Positions 1-9,715 of a DNA stretch of 64,000 nt are shown one piece after another. The position numbers and the translations under genes are program-made. Source of the DNA: Actinoplanes nipponensis (GTDB lineage Bacteria; Actinomycetota; Actinomycetes; Mycobacteriales; Micromonosporaceae); contig NZ_BOMQ01000052.1 of NCBI RefSeq assembly GCF_016862275.1, positions 62,001-126,000 of the forward strand, read 5' to 3'. The notes below the pieces were generated by a model, which made no database searches, was not told the DNA's origin, and saw only the letters and a list, made by a program, of their open reading frames with translations. Every line of letters begins with the position of its first letter. The first letter of the stretch is position 1.

Positions 1-1
1 C

Positions 2-613
2 TTCGGTGACCAGCCGGTCACCGACGAGACGCTGACCCGGCTGCGCCGCTTCGTCGAGTTCGAGGGTGCCTACCTGCACGTCGTGCCCGGCGACCAGGTG
101 CCGGCGCTGGCCATCTCGACCGAGCGCGCGGCCGGCGCGCAGCAGGACGACCCGGCGTACCGGGAGGAGCTGGCCCGCTGGACGAGCCGCCCGCAGGGCA
201 GCGGTGACGGCGTGCCGCCCACGACGGCGGTGGAGCCCGCGCTGCGCCGGGTGCCGATCCGGGACTTCGCCCCCGAGGGCAACGCCGGCCTGACCGCCGG
301 GGCGGGCGTCGACAAGGGCGCCGCCTACGTCATCGTCTTCGGGCTGACCGACCAGCGCGTCGATCTGCTGCGCGGCGGCGAGGCGCTGTCCGCGCTGCTG
401 CTGCTGGCCACCGCCGAGGGCCTGGCCACCGCGCCGCTGAGCGAGGCCGTCGAGGTGGCCTGGTCGCGGTACGCGCTCACCGGCCTGCTCGCGGGCATCG
501 GCGAGCCGTACATCGCTGTCCGGCTCGGCTACCCGCTCGACCGCGAGCCGTTGCCGCCCCAGGCCCGGCGTGCCGCGGCCGAAACGATCGAGATCGAACG
601 GGACCCGTCATGA
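2..613 (+). CDS. Acg-family nitroreductase-like protein (5' partial)
   Basis: The reading frame is open from the first bases of the window, so the N-terminus lies outside; about 203 residues are visible. The C-terminal part (SALLLLATAEGLATAPLSEA, then GEPYIAVRLGYP) has the nitroreductase-fold pattern of the Acg branch (mycobacterial Rv2032, Rv3131 and Rv3127), which are FMN-type or degenerate nitroreductases of the hypoxia (DosR) regulon. The stop overlaps the start of the next Acg-like gene by 4 bp (ATGA), so the two are co-translated. The substrate is unknown; members of this branch often lack detectable nitroreductase activity and may only bind flavin. Family assignment is fairly secure, function is not. 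Confidence 0.75.
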   Translation, partial: FGDQPVTDETLTRLRRFVEFEGAYLHVVPGDQVPALAISTERAAGAQQDDPAYREELARWTSRPQGSGDGVPPTTAVEPALRRVPIRDFAPEGNAGLTAGAGVDKGAAYVIVFGLTDQRVDLLRGGEALSALLLLATAEGLATAPLSEAVEVAWSRYALTGLLAGIGEPYIAVRLGYPLDREPLPPQARRAAAETIEIERDPS

Positions 614-1566
614 CGACCTACGACGAAGCCGACCTGCGCCACGCCGCCGCCGCCGCGGTCCGGGCGCCCTCCCTGCACAACAGCCAGCCGTGGCGGTTCC
701 GGCTGCGGGCCGGCGCGATCGAGGTCCTGGCCGACCCCGCCCGCCAGCTGGCGGTGGCCGACAGCACCGGCTGGGCGGTCCGGATCGCCGGCGGCGCCGC
801 CATCCTGAACGCCCGGCTGGCGCTGGCCGCCGCGGGCACCCCGGCCGAGCTCGTGCTGCGTCCCGACCGCGCCGAGCCGCACCTGCTCGCCCGGCTGACC
901 CCCGGCCCCGCGCGGCCGCCGACCTACACCGAGGTGGACCTCGCCGCGGCCATCCCCCGCCGGCACAGCAACCGCCAGCCGTTCTGGCCGGACCCGGTCC
1001 CGCCGGAGGCGCGGCAGCGCCTGATCGAGGCGGCCCGGGCCGAGTCCGGCTGGCTCGACCTGCTCGTCGGGATGACGGCGCTGAGCGGCTTCGCGGAGAT
1101 CGCCCAGAGCGCCGACCGGGTGCTGCGCCGCGACGCCGGCTACCAGGCCGAGATGTCGACGTGGACCCACGCCGACAGCGCGCCCGACGGGATCGCGGTG
1201 CTGGCCGGCGCCCCCCGCGCCGAACCGCAGGACCTGCTCCCCCAGCGTGCCTTCGCCGACCGGCGGCGGGCGCCGGGCCGCGACTTCGAGCCCGAGCCGC
1301 TGGTGGCGGTCCTCGGCACCGCCGGTGACCGGCCCCAGGACCAGCTCATCGCCGGCCAGGCCCTGCAGCGGGTGCTGCTCACCGTCACCGACGCGGGGCT
1401 GGCCTGCTCGATGATCTCGCAGCCGATCGAGGTGCCGGCGGCCCGCGATCAGCTGCGCCGCTCGCTCGGGCGGTCCGGCATGCCGCAGATGGCCCTGCGG
1501 ATCGGCTACGGGCAGCCCGGGCATCCCACCCAGCGGCGGGCCGTCGAGGACGTGCTGAGCGACTGA
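610..1566 (+). CDS. Acg-family nitroreductase-like protein
   Basis: A complete 318-residue protein and paralogue of the preceding gene. The N-terminus (RAPSLHNSQPWRFRL) is the typical start of Acg/nitroreductase domains, where Ser/His/Asn-Gln contact the FMN phosphate. The C-terminus holds TDAGLACSMISQPIEVP and RIGYGQPG. The length fits the double-module Acg family (about 320-340 residues). The start ATG at 610 overlaps the upstream stop. In mycobacteria these proteins accumulate under hypoxia and nitric oxide stress; a cytochrome bd operon and a DosR-like box a few kilobases away support a similar low-oxygen setting, which is inference. A strong hairpin follows the stop. Confidence 0.85.
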   Translation: MTTYDEADLRHAAAAAVRAPSLHNSQPWRFRLRAGAIEVLADPARQLAVADSTGWAVRIAGGAAILNARLALAAAGTPAELVLRPDRAEPHLLARLTPGPARPPTYTEVDLAAAIPRRHSNRQPFWPDPVPPEARQRLIEAARAESGWLDLLVGMTALSGFAEIAQSADRVLRRDAGYQAEMSTWTHADSAPDGIAVLAGAPRAEPQDLLPQRAFADRRRAPGRDFEPEPLVAVLGTAGDRPQDQLIAGQALQRVLLTVTDAGLACSMISQPIEVPAARDQLRRSLGRSGMPQMALRIGYGQPGHPTQRRAVEDVLSD

Positions 1567-1597
1567 GCCGGTCCGGCGCGGTCGGTTCGACAGCGAC

Positions 1598-1629
1598 GGG
1601 GCCGGGCGGGCCGAGGCCCGCCCGGCCCC
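1598..1629 (+). terminator. Intrinsic terminator-like hairpin after the nitroreductase pair
   Basis: The arms 1598-1612 and 1615-1629 are perfect 15-base complements around a very short centre, starting 32 bases after the stop codon at 1566. It lacks a U-tract, which is common for actinobacterial terminators. Confidence 0.65.
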
Positions 1630-2077
1630 GCTCATCTGCCGAGGTAGTTGTCGTCGCAGGTTGATGTCCGCGGCACAGACGATCCCACTGATCGCCTGCC
1701 GGCTGTTGAAGCAGGCCGGAATGGATCCCTCGCGCAGGTTCCATTCGTGGTGCCCGTTCTTCCGGGAATTCCATTTCAGGCGTTCTGCCGGCGCTCCGCC
1801 CTCACCGCGGCCGCGGCGACGGCGCCCTGCGCCGCGCGCGCCCAGCACCGCGCACTGCAACAAACCTGCACATCGATTCCATTGACTCTCATATATCGGC
1901 GAGTAAGGATTTCGGCACGGAACAACCGTCCCGGAAACCGCCGAAGCCGATCCCGGGCAGGTGCCGCACGCTGCGGTGACGACCGCTCCCGGCCGTATCC
2001 CGCGGCATTTCGACGGCTCATTGTCGTGCGCTGCGCGCCTTTCGGCGGCCTCCATTGCGACAAGGAGAAAACACCCG
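1630..2077. other. Intergenic region upstream of the PL9 lyase; no supported gene
   Basis: About 450 bases with lower GC than the genes around it, including an AT-rich stretch near 1885-1920 that may hold the promoter of the lyase gene. Open frames here lack actinobacterial codon bias and any start context. A short minus-strand stretch near 1635-1780 reads somewhat protein-like and may be a decayed gene end, but I cannot support it. An SD sequence (AAGGAG, 2062-2067) precedes the lyase start. Confidence 0.5.
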
Positions 2078-3904
2078 ATGGCACCCTCATTCCGGGCCCG
2101 CCGGCTGCGCCGGAGCGCCGCCGCCGGCGCGCTGGCCGTGCTCGTGACGGCCGGCCTGGCCGCCACCGTGACCGCCGCCCAGGCGGCGACCGTGTTCACC
2201 GCCGATTTCGAGTCGGGCAGCACCAGCGGCTGGTCGAAGTCGGGCGGCACCTGGTCGGTCGTGGCCGACGGCTCGCAGACCCTGCGGCAGAGCAACGCCG
2301 GCAGCGAGAACGCCCGCGACCTGGCCGGCGACGCGGGCTGGACCGACTACACCGTCTCGGCTCGGGTCAAGCCGCTCTCGTTCGGCTCGGGCGGTTTCGT
2401 CGGCCTGCTGGCCCGGGCCCGGACCTCGACCACGTTCTACCGGCTCGCGCTGCTGCCCGGCCAGGCCCAGCTGCAGGCGGTCAACAGCGGCAGCGTCACG
2501 GTGCTCGGCACCTCGTCGCGGGCCGTGACCGCCGGCACGTGGTACGCGGTGAGCCTCAGCGTCACCGGCTCGACCATCAGCGGCAGCGTCGACGGGTCCC
2601 CGGTGGGCTCCGGCGCCGGCGCCGTCTCGGCGGCCGGCCGGATCGGCGTCCAGACCGCCTACGCCACCGCCGGCTTCGACGACATCACCGTCAGCACCGG
2701 TGGCGGCGGCACCCCCTCGCCGACCGGCCCCACCGGCAGCCCCACCGCCAGCCCGACCACGAGCCCCACCGCCAGCCCGACGCCCAGCCCCACGGCGACC
2801 ACCCCGCCACCGAGCTCCGCCGACACCCTCTACGTGGCGCCCACCGGCACCGCGGGCGCGGCCGGCACCCAGGCCAGCCCGACCACGCTGGCCTCGGCGA
2901 TCACCCGGGTCACCGCCGGCGGGACGATCTACCTGCGCGGCGGCACCTACGCGAACGCCCAGACGATCACCATCGCGCCCGGCAACAACGGAACGTCGAG
3001 CGCCCGCAAGAACATCGCCGCCTACCCGGGCGAGACGCCGGTGCTGAACTTCTCGGCCATGGCGGAGGACCCGGCCAACCGCGGCCTGGCCGTCAACGGG
3101 TCGTTCTGGCACATCTCCGGCATCGTCGTCGAGCGGGCCGGTGACAACGGGATCTTCGTCGGCGGCAGCAACAACATCATCGAGCGCACGGTGACCCGCT
3201 TCAACCGCGACACCGGCCTCCAGCTCTCCCGGATCGCCTCGGACACGCCGAACAGCCAGTGGCCGGCCGGCAACCTCATCCTGAGCGCGGAGTCGCACGA
3301 CAACGCCGACTCCGACGGCGAGGACGCCGACGGGTTCGCGGCCAAGCTGACCGTGGGCCCGGGCAACGTCTTCCGGTACGCCGTGTCGCACAACAACATC
3401 GACGACGGCTGGGACCTCTACACCAAGACCGACACCGGGCCGATCGGCGTGGTCACCATCGAGGACTCGCTGGCCTACGACAACGGCACGCTCAGCAACG
3501 GCGGGCAGGCCGGCAACGGCGACCGCAACGGCTACAAGCTCGGCGGCGAGGACATCAAGGTCAACCACATCGTCCGGCGCAACATCGCCTACCGCAACGG
3601 CAAGCACGGGTTCACCTACAACAGCAACCCGGGGTCGATGACGATCTCCAACAACATCAGCATCGACAACACGCAGCGCAACTTCTCGTTCGACGCCGGC
3701 ACGTCGGTCTTCCGCAACAACACCTCGTGCCGCAGCGGCAGCGGGACCAACGACCGCATCACCGGCGACGCGGACGGCTCGAACCAGTTCTGGTCCGGCG
3801 CCAACGGGTCCCGGTGCGCCGCGCTGACCGGCGCCCTGGGCTGGTCCTTCGCCTCCGACGGCCGCCTGGTCGTGACGCTGGGCGGGCGGCCGGTCACGCC
3901 GTAA
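2078..3904 (+). CDS. Secreted PL9-type pectate lyase with N-terminal lectin-like domain
   Basis: A 608-residue exported protein. ATG 2078 is chosen because AAGGAG lies about 10 bases upstream and a classical signal peptide follows (Arg-rich start, hydrophobic core, AQA cleavage near residue 36). Residues 37-205 look like a LamG/concanavalin-like jelly-roll domain. Residues 208-248 are a Gly/Ser/Pro/Thr linker. Residues 249-600 form a right-handed parallel beta-helix of the PL9 family. PL9 enzymes cleave polygalacturonate by calcium-assisted beta-elimination. Key residues are visible: Asp418 and the Asp442/443/446 cluster (DDGWD) at the calcium site, and the presumed catalytic Lys487 in NGYKLGG. 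Its 3' end overlaps the convergent cydC by 11 bp. It is the close intact relative of the beta-helix fused to the sigma factor at 10449-12581. Confidence 0.87.
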   Translation: MAPSFRARRLRRSAAAGALAVLVTAGLAATVTAAQAATVFTADFESGSTSGWSKSGGTWSVVADGSQTLRQSNAGSENARDLAGDAGWTDYTVSARVKPLSFGSGGFVGLLARARTSTTFYRLALLPGQAQLQAVNSGSVTVLGTSSRAVTAGTWYAVSLSVTGSTISGSVDGSPVGSGAGAVSAAGRIGVQTAYATAGFDDITVSTGGGGTPSPTGPTGSPTASPTTSPTASPTPSPTATTPPPSSADTLYVAPTGTAGAAGTQASPTTLASAITRVTAGGTIYLRGGTYANAQTITIAPGNNGTSSARKNIAAYPGETPVLNFSAMAEDPANRGLAVNGSFWHISGIVVERAGDNGIFVGGSNNIIERTVTRFNRDTGLQLSRIASDTPNSQWPAGNLILSAESHDNADSDGEDADGFAAKLTVGPGNVFRYAVSHNNIDDGWDLYTKTDTGPIGVVTIEDSLAYDNGTLSNGGQAGNGDRNGYKLGGEDIKVNHIVRRNIAYRNGKHGFTYNSNPGSMTISNNISIDNTQRNFSFDAGTSVFRNNTSCRSGSGTNDRITGDADGSNQFWSGANGSRCAALTGALGWSFASDGRLVVTLGGRPVTP

Positions 3905-5615
3905 CCGCGACGCTCACCGCGCCGGACCCGGCCGCCACGGCGCCGGGTCCGGCCCCGCGGTCCGCGTGCGCGCCGGCCGGCCCGGCGAGCGTGACGATCT
4001 CGTCCACCCCGGACAGTCCGTCGAGGCGGTGGGTGATCAGCAGCACCGTACGGTCCTCGGCGGCGGCCAGCAGGTCCCGGGTGAGCGCGGCCGCGGTGTC
4101 GTCGTCCAGGTGCTCGGTCGGCTCGTCGAGGATGAGGATCCGGAAGTCGGCCAGCAGCGCCCGGGCCAGGGCGAGCCGGCGGCGCTGGCCGCCGGAGAGC
4201 TGCACACCGTGCTCCCCGACCAGGGTCGCCGGGCCGTCCGGCAGCCCGTCCACCCAGTCCAGCAGCCGCGCCGCGGCCAGCGCGGCCCGCACCTGGGCCC
4301 CGGTGGCGTCGCGCCGGGCGATGCGCAGGTTCTCCTCGATCGTGGTGTCGAACAGGTACGCGTCCTCGCTCAGGTAGCCGACCAGCTGCCGGACCCGGTC
4401 CCCCGGCAGGTCCCGCAGGTCCACGCCGTCGATGCGGACCGCGCCGGCGGTGGGGTCGAGGAAGCGCACGAGCAGCGCCGCGACGGTGCTCTTGCCCGAG
4501 CCGCTCGGCCCGACCAGCGCCACGCGGCGCCCCGGCGGCAGCACCAGGTCGAAGTCGCGGACGGCGGTGCGGCCGGGCGCCCAGCCCGCGGTGACCCGGT
4601 CCAGCCGGACGGTGTGCGGTCCCGGTCCGACCTCGAGCGGGTGGGCGGGCTCGGGCACCGGCGCCGGGGCCGCGATCACGTCGGCCAGGCGGCGCAGGGC
4701 GCTGCGGGCGCCGGCGAAGCGCTGGGCGGCGGCGGGCAGCCCGGCGGCCGCCTCGAACACGGCCAGCGGCGTGAGCACGACGACCGCGAGCAACTCGCCG
4801 GACAGCGTGCCCGCGCGCACCGCGACCGCGCCGGCGCCCAGGCCGACGAGCACGCTGAGGCCGGTGGCCAGGGCGGTCACGGCCGCGGAGGCGCCGGCCG
4901 CGAGGCTGGAGCGCCGTTCGGCCTCGCGCAGCCGGGAGTCGACGTCGCCCAGCCGGGCCAGCTGGGCGCCGGTGGCGCCGTACGCGATCAGGTCGGGCAG
5001 CCCGTGCAGCAGGTCGACGGTCCCGGCGGCGAGCTCGCCGCGCAGCGGGGCGAGCCGGCCGTCCGCGCGCCGCGCCGCCGCGGCCTGCAGCCACGGCACC
5101 ACCACGCCGACGACCACCAGGCCGGCCGCCAGCGTCAGGCCGGCGACCGGGGACAGCGTCGTGACCAGCGCGACCGCGCCGGCGCCCACGACCGTGGTGA
5201 CCGCGTACGGCAGCACCACCCGGGTGAGCAGGTCGAGCACCGCGTCGACGTCGGTGACCAGCCGCTGGACCAGGTCGGCGCGGCGGAAGCCGGCCAGCCC
5301 GGCCGGCGCCAGCAGCTCCAGCCGGGCGAACAGCCGCACGCGCAGCTCGGCCAGCACGCGCAGCGCGCCGTCGTGCCCGGCCAGGCGTTCGACGTAGCGC
5401 AGCACCCCGCGGCTGATGCCGAAGGCGCGCACGGCCACGATCGCCACCATCAGGTGCAGCACGGGCGGGTGCAGGGCGGCCCGCGAGATCAGCCAGGCGG
5501 CGGTGGCCATCAGGCCGACCCCCGCGCCGGCCGCGCCGACCCCGGCGACGACCGCGAGCAGCAGCCCGGGCGCGGCCGGGCGGGACACCCGGCGCAGCAG
5601 CCCCAGCCAGCTCAT
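3894..5615 (-). CDS. cydC: Thiol/heme-type ABC exporter subunit CydC
   Basis: A 573-residue half-transporter: six membrane helices in the first 300 residues, then an ABC ATPase with Walker A (GPSGSGKST), signature (LSGGQRRR), Walker B (ILILDEPTEHLD) and an H-loop His (LLITHR). In E. coli CydDC acts in assembly of cytochrome bd, exporting cysteine/glutathione or handling heme. It is the last gene of cydABDC. ATG 5615 overlaps the cydD stop by 4 bp, so the heterodimer partners are translationally coupled. The downstream end runs 11 bp into the convergent PL9 gene. Confidence 0.93.
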   Translation of the reverse strand: MSWLGLLRRVSRPAAPGLLLAVVAGVGAAGAGVGLMATAAWLISRAALHPPVLHLMVAIVAVRAFGISRGVLRYVERLAGHDGALRVLAELRVRLFARLELLAPAGLAGFRRADLVQRLVTDVDAVLDLLTRVVLPYAVTTVVGAGAVALVTTLSPVAGLTLAAGLVVVGVVVPWLQAAAARRADGRLAPLRGELAAGTVDLLHGLPDLIAYGATGAQLARLGDVDSRLREAERRSSLAAGASAAVTALATGLSVLVGLGAGAVAVRAGTLSGELLAVVVLTPLAVFEAAAGLPAAAQRFAGARSALRRLADVIAAPAPVPEPAHPLEVGPGPHTVRLDRVTAGWAPGRTAVRDFDLVLPPGRRVALVGPSGSGKSTVAALLVRFLDPTAGAVRIDGVDLRDLPGDRVRQLVGYLSEDAYLFDTTIEENLRIARRDATGAQVRAALAAARLLDWVDGLPDGPATLVGEHGVQLSGGQRRRLALARALLADFRILILDEPTEHLDDDTAAALTRDLLAAAEDRTVLLITHRLDGLSGVDEIVTLAGPAGAHADRGAGPGAVAAGSGAVSVAVTA

Positions 5616-7240
5616 CGCGCACCGGCCGGGGTCCGGGCCAGGTCGACGACCCGGTCGGCGACGGCGATCAGCTCGGGGCGGTGGGCGGCGATGAGCACGG
5701 TACGCCCGGACGCCAGCCGCCGGATCGCGGCGAGCACGTCGGCGGCGGTGGCGGCGTCCAGGTTGGCGGTCGGCTCGTCGAGCAGCACCACCGGCGTGTC
5801 CCGCAGGAACGCCCGGGCCAGGGCGATGCGCTGGCGCTGCCCGGCGGACAGCCCGGCGCCGTCGTCGCTGAGCACGGTGTCGAGCCCGTCCGGCAGGGCC
5901 TCGACGAACGCCGCCGCGCCGGCCTGCGCCAGGGCCCGCCGTACCTCGGCATCGGTGGTCCCGGCACCCAGGGCGACATTGGCCCGGATCGAGGCGGCGA
6001 ACAGCTGCGGTCGCTGCGGCACCCACGCGACCTGCCGGCGCCAGGCGGCGGGGTCCAGCTCCGCCAGCGGCACGCCGGCCACGCGCACCGCGCCCCGCGC
6101 CGGGGTGGCCAAGCCGAGCAGCACGGCCAGGGCGGTGGACTTGCCGCAGCCGCTCGGGCCGGTCAGCGCCACCACCTCGCCCGGCTCGATGACCGCGGAC
6201 AGGCGCAGCGCCGCCTCGGCCCGCTCCGGATACGTGACCTCGACGTCGTCGAAGACGATCCGCCCGGCCGTCACGGTCCGCTCCCCCGCGGGCGGCACCG
6301 GGGTGTCGAGCACGGCGAACGCCTCCTCGGCGGCCGCGAGCCCTTCGGCGCTGGCGTGGTAGTTCGCGCCGACCTGCCGCAGCGGCAGGTACGCCTCGGG
6401 CGCCAGGATCAGCACCAGCAGCGCGGTGGCCAGGTCGAGGTGGCCCGACACCAGGCGCAGCCCGATGCCCACGGCCACCAGGGCCACCGACAGGGTGGCC
6501 AGCAGCTCGAGCACCAGCGAGGACAGGAACGCGGTCCGCAGGGTGCGCATCGTCAGCCGGCGCTGCTCGGCGCTGATCCGGCGGATCGTGACCACCTGGG
6601 CCTTGGCCCGCCCGAAGAGCTTGAGCGTGCCCAGCCCGGCGACCACGTCGAGGAAGTGGTGCGAGAGCCGCTGCAGCAGCCGGAACTGGCGGCGGTTGGC
6701 GGCCTCGGTGTGCCGGCCGACCAGGGCCATGAAGACCGGGATCAGCGGCAGCGTCAGCGCGATGGTGACGGTGGCCACCAGGTCGGCGCCCAGCAGCCGG
6801 GCCAGCACGATCGCGGGCACCAGCGCGGCCAGCACGAGCTGCGGCAGGTAGCGGGCGAAGTAGGCGTCGAGGGCGTCCAGCCCGCGGGTGACCAGGGTGG
6901 CGAAGGCACCGGTGGCGCCGCGCGGGCCGAGCGCCGCCACGTGGGCGAACAGGCGCCGGCGCAGCTCGCTCTTCGCGGCGGCGGCGGACCGCGCCGAGGC
7001 GACCTCCTGGGCCCAGGCCAGCGCGGCCCGGGCGGCGACGACGGCGGCCAGCCCCAGCAGCGTCCCGCGCAGCTCCCGAAGGCCGGCGCCGTGCAGGAAC
7101 ACGGCCGTGATGCCGTCGGCGAGCAGCGTGGCCTGCGCGACGATCAGCCCGGCGGTCGCGACGCCGAGCAGCACCGTGACGGCCAGGTACGCCCGCGTGC
7201 TGCGGGCGTACCGGAGCAGCCGGGGGTCGAGCGGCTTCAC
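5612..7240 (-). CDS. cydD: Thiol/heme-type ABC exporter subunit CydD
   Basis: A 542-residue half-transporter pairing with CydC. Hydrophobic helices fill residues 20-300. The ATPase follows, with GPSGCGKST, the Q-loop region VAWVPQRPQLF, the signature LSAGQRQR and VVLLDEPTANLD. The signature is LSAGQ rather than LSGGQ. The start is GTG 7240 (VKPLDPRLLRYAR), overlapping the cydB stop by 4 bp (GTGA). It functions with CydC in maturing the bd oxidase encoded upstream. The open frame runs much further upstream by chance; the start follows from homology and coupling. Confidence 0.93.
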   Translation of the reverse strand: MKPLDPRLLRYARSTRAYLAVTVLLGVATAGLIVAQATLLADGITAVFLHGAGLRELRGTLLGLAAVVAARAALAWAQEVASARSAAAAKSELRRRLFAHVAALGPRGATGAFATLVTRGLDALDAYFARYLPQLVLAALVPAIVLARLLGADLVATVTIALTLPLIPVFMALVGRHTEAANRRQFRLLQRLSHHFLDVVAGLGTLKLFGRAKAQVVTIRRISAEQRRLTMRTLRTAFLSSLVLELLATLSVALVAVGIGLRLVSGHLDLATALLVLILAPEAYLPLRQVGANYHASAEGLAAAEEAFAVLDTPVPPAGERTVTAGRIVFDDVEVTYPERAEAALRLSAVIEPGEVVALTGPSGCGKSTALAVLLGLATPARGAVRVAGVPLAELDPAAWRRQVAWVPQRPQLFAASIRANVALGAGTTDAEVRRALAQAGAAAFVEALPDGLDTVLSDDGAGLSAGQRQRIALARAFLRDTPVVLLDEPTANLDAATAADVLAAIRRLASGRTVLIAAHRPELIAVADRVVDLARTPAGAR

Positions 7241-8256
7241 ACCTTCTCCCGGGCCGGGGCGCTCGCCGGCGGGATGTGCGCGACGGTCAGCCGCTTGCGG
7301 AACACCCAGTAGGTCCAGCCCTGGTAGGCCAGCACCACCGGGGTGAAGATCACGGCCACCCAGGTCATGACCTTGAGCGTGTACGGCGTCGACGACGCGT
7401 TGTCCACGGTGAGGCTGTTCGCGGCCACGGTGGCCGGCATGACGTCCGGGAACAACGTGACGAAGAGCGCGAAGGTGGCCAGCACGATCGTCGCCCCGGT
7501 GGCCAGGAACGCCCAGCCCTCCCGGCGCGCGTACGCGGCCAGCACCGCGCCGGCCAGCGCCGCCGCGGCCAGGGCCGAGAGGATCCAGCCGCCGTGGTCG
7601 CGGTGGGCGATGGCCGTCCAGAGCAGGAACGCGCCCGCGATCGCGATGACCGGTCCGCCCAGCGTGGCGGCGAGCCGGCCGGCGCGCTCGCGCACCTCGC
7701 CGTCGGTCTTCAGCGCCAGGAACACGGCGCCGTGCAGCGTGAAGAGGGTCAGCGTGGTCAGCCCGCCGAGCAGCGCGTACGGGTTGAGCAGGTTGAAGAA
7801 GCCGCCGACGTACTCGTGGTCGGCGTCCAGGGCCACCCCGCGCACGATGTTGCCGAACGCGACGCCCCACAGCAGCGCCGGGACCAGGCTGCCGCCGATG
7901 ATGCAGGCGTCCCAGCGGCGGCGCCAGCGGTCGTCGTCGACCTTGCCGCGGTACTCGAAGGCGACGCCGCGCAGGATCAGCGCGACCAGGATGATCAGCA
8001 GGGGCAGGAAGAAGCCGGAGAAGAGGGTGGCGTACCACTCCGGGAAGGCGGCGAACGTGGCGCCGCCGGCGACCAGCAGCCACACCTCGTTGCCGTCCCA
8101 GACCGGGCCGATGGTGTTGATGAGCAGGCGCCGCTCGCGCTCGTCGCGGCCCAGCACGGGCAGCAGGATGCCGACGCCGAAGTCGAAGCCCTCCAGCAGG
8201 AAGTAGCCGGCCCAGAGGATCGCGATGAGCGCGAACCAGACGGTGGTGAGTTCCAT
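7237..8256 (-). CDS. cydB: Cytochrome bd ubiquinol/menaquinol oxidase subunit II
   Basis: A 339-residue membrane protein with about eight to nine helices, starting MELTTVWFALIAILWAGYF. The conserved N-terminal block ...EGFDFGVGILLP is diagnostic of CydB. It pairs with CydA in the high-affinity terminal oxidase that reduces oxygen to water with quinol electrons under low oxygen or respiratory stress. Only 12 bases separate it from cydA. Its SD (AGGAG) overlaps the cydA stop codon, a sign of tight coupling. Confidence 0.95.
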   Translation of the reverse strand: MELTTVWFALIAILWAGYFLLEGFDFGVGILLPVLGRDERERRLLINTIGPVWDGNEVWLLVAGGATFAAFPEWYATLFSGFFLPLLIILVALILRGVAFEYRGKVDDDRWRRRWDACIIGGSLVPALLWGVAFGNIVRGVALDADHEYVGGFFNLLNPYALLGGLTTLTLFTLHGAVFLALKTDGEVRERAGRLAATLGGPVIAIAGAFLLWTAIAHRDHGGWILSALAAAALAGAVLAAYARREGWAFLATGATIVLATFALFVTLFPDVMPATVAANSLTVDNASSTPYTLKVMTWVAVIFTPVVLAYQGWTYWVFRKRLTVAHIPPASAPAREKV

Positions 8257-8268
8257 GGTCCCGTTCTC

Positions 8269-9660
8269 CTAGTACGCGAAGGCCAGCGGGCGGTCGGCGT
8301 CGTCGTCGCCGGGCGTCTCGATCTCCGGGGCGCCGGCCCGGGCGTACCGGACGAACAGCCCGACCTCGATGACGGCGAGGACGCCGTACAGCAGGGTCAG
8401 CACGATCAGCGAGGTCGCCGCCTCCGCGCTGCTGACCGCCGGGGAGCCGCTCTCGGCCGTCTTGAAGACGCCGAACACGGTCCACGGCTGCCGGCCCATC
8501 TCGGTGAAGATCCAGCCGAACGAGTTGGCCAGCAGCGGCATGGCCACAGTGGCGATGGCGGCGGTCCAGAGCCAGCGGTTGGCCGGGGTGCGGCCACGCC
8601 GGCTGGTCCACAGGGCGAGCGCCGCGACCGCCATGGCCAGGGCGCCGAAGCCGATCATGAGGCGGAACGACCAGTACGTGACGGGCACGTACGGGGCGTA
8701 CTCGCCGGGGCCGTACTTCCGCTCGTACTGCTGCTGGAGGTCGTTGATGCCCTCCACCTCGCCGCCGGGGCTGCCGGTCGCCATGAACGACAGCAGCGAC
8801 GGGATGCGCACGCTGGCCACCTCCTCGCGCCCGTCGAGCGAGCCGATGGTGAACAGCGAGAAGGAGGCCGGCTCGGACGTGTCGTAGAGCGCCTCGGCGG
8901 CGGCCATCTTCATCGGCTGCTGCTCGGTCATGATCCGGGCCTGCAGGTCGCCGGTGATCAGCACGCCGACCCCGGCGATCAGCACCACCCAGGCGCCCAG
9001 CCGCAGCCCCGGGCGGAACACCTCCTCCTGGTTGCCCCGGCGCAGGTGCCAGGCGCTGACCGCCAGCAGCAGCGCCCCGGCGGTCAGGAAGCAGGCGGTG
9101 ATCGTGTGCGGGAAGGTGACCAGCGTCGTGGAGTTGGTCAGCAGCGCGCCGATGCTGTGCAGCTCGGCCCGGCCGGTCTCCGGGTTCACCTGGTAGCCGA
9201 CCGGGTGCTGCATCCAGGAGTTGGCCGCGAGGATGAAGTACGCCGACAGCAGCGTCCCGATCGAGGCCAGCCAGATCGTCGCCAGGTGCAGCTTCTGCGG
9301 CAGCCGGTCCCAGCCGAAGATCCACAGTCCGAGGAAGGTCGACTCGAGGAAGAAGGCGAGCAGCCCCTCGATGGCCAGCGGCGCCCCGAAGACGTCGCCG
9401 ACGAAGCGCGAGTAGTCGCTCCAGTTCATCCCGAACTGGAACTCCTGCACGATGCCGGTGACCACGCCCATCGCGAAGTTGATCAGGAAGAGCTTGCCCC
9501 AGAACTTCGTGGCCCGCAGGTACTGCTCCTTGCCGGTCCGCACCCACGCGGTCTGCAGCCCCGCGACCAGGGCCGACAGGCCGATCGTGAGGGGCACGAA
9601 GATGAAGTGGTACACGGTGGTGATGCCGAACTGCCACCGGGCGATGTCGAGCGCGTCCAC
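8269..9660 (-). CDS. cydA: Cytochrome bd quinol oxidase subunit I
   Basis: A 463-residue membrane protein. The N-terminus (RWQFGITTVYHFIFVPLTIG) carries the conserved His18 that ligates heme b595; a second conserved His lies in FPHTITACF (heme b558 region). GRQPW before the second half is the typical CydA block. The quinol-binding loop is of the short kind. As first gene of cydABDC it reads away from the divergent E1-like gene at 9816. A DosR-like palindrome at 9716-9731, centred about 63 bases upstream of the start, suggests hypoxic induction. Confidence 0.95.
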   Translation of the reverse strand: MDALDIARWQFGITTVYHFIFVPLTIGLSALVAGLQTAWVRTGKEQYLRATKFWGKLFLINFAMGVVTGIVQEFQFGMNWSDYSRFVGDVFGAPLAIEGLLAFFLESTFLGLWIFGWDRLPQKLHLATIWLASIGTLLSAYFILAANSWMQHPVGYQVNPETGRAELHSIGALLTNSTTLVTFPHTITACFLTAGALLLAVSAWHLRRGNQEEVFRPGLRLGAWVVLIAGVGVLITGDLQARIMTEQQPMKMAAAEALYDTSEPASFSLFTIGSLDGREEVASVRIPSLLSFMATGSPGGEVEGINDLQQQYERKYGPGEYAPYVPVTYWSFRLMIGFGALAMAVAALALWTSRRGRTPANRWLWTAAIATVAMPLLANSFGWIFTEMGRQPWTVFGVFKTAESGSPAVSSAEAATSLIVLTLLYGVLAVIEVGLFVRYARAGAPEIETPGDDDADRPLAFAY

Positions 9661-9715
9661 GCGAGGTCCTTTCCACGACTGCCCCGAGTCTTGGTGATCT
9701 CCGGCGCCACCCAGC

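Noticed and set aside
1635..1780. A short minus-strand stretch that reads somewhat protein-like
   Set aside because: No start, no SD and no family match; likely chance or a decayed gene end.
5612..9676. A 1354-codon frame over cydD, cydB and cydA
   Set aside because: cydB and cydA have clear homology in other frames; only 5612-7240 is coding in this frame.
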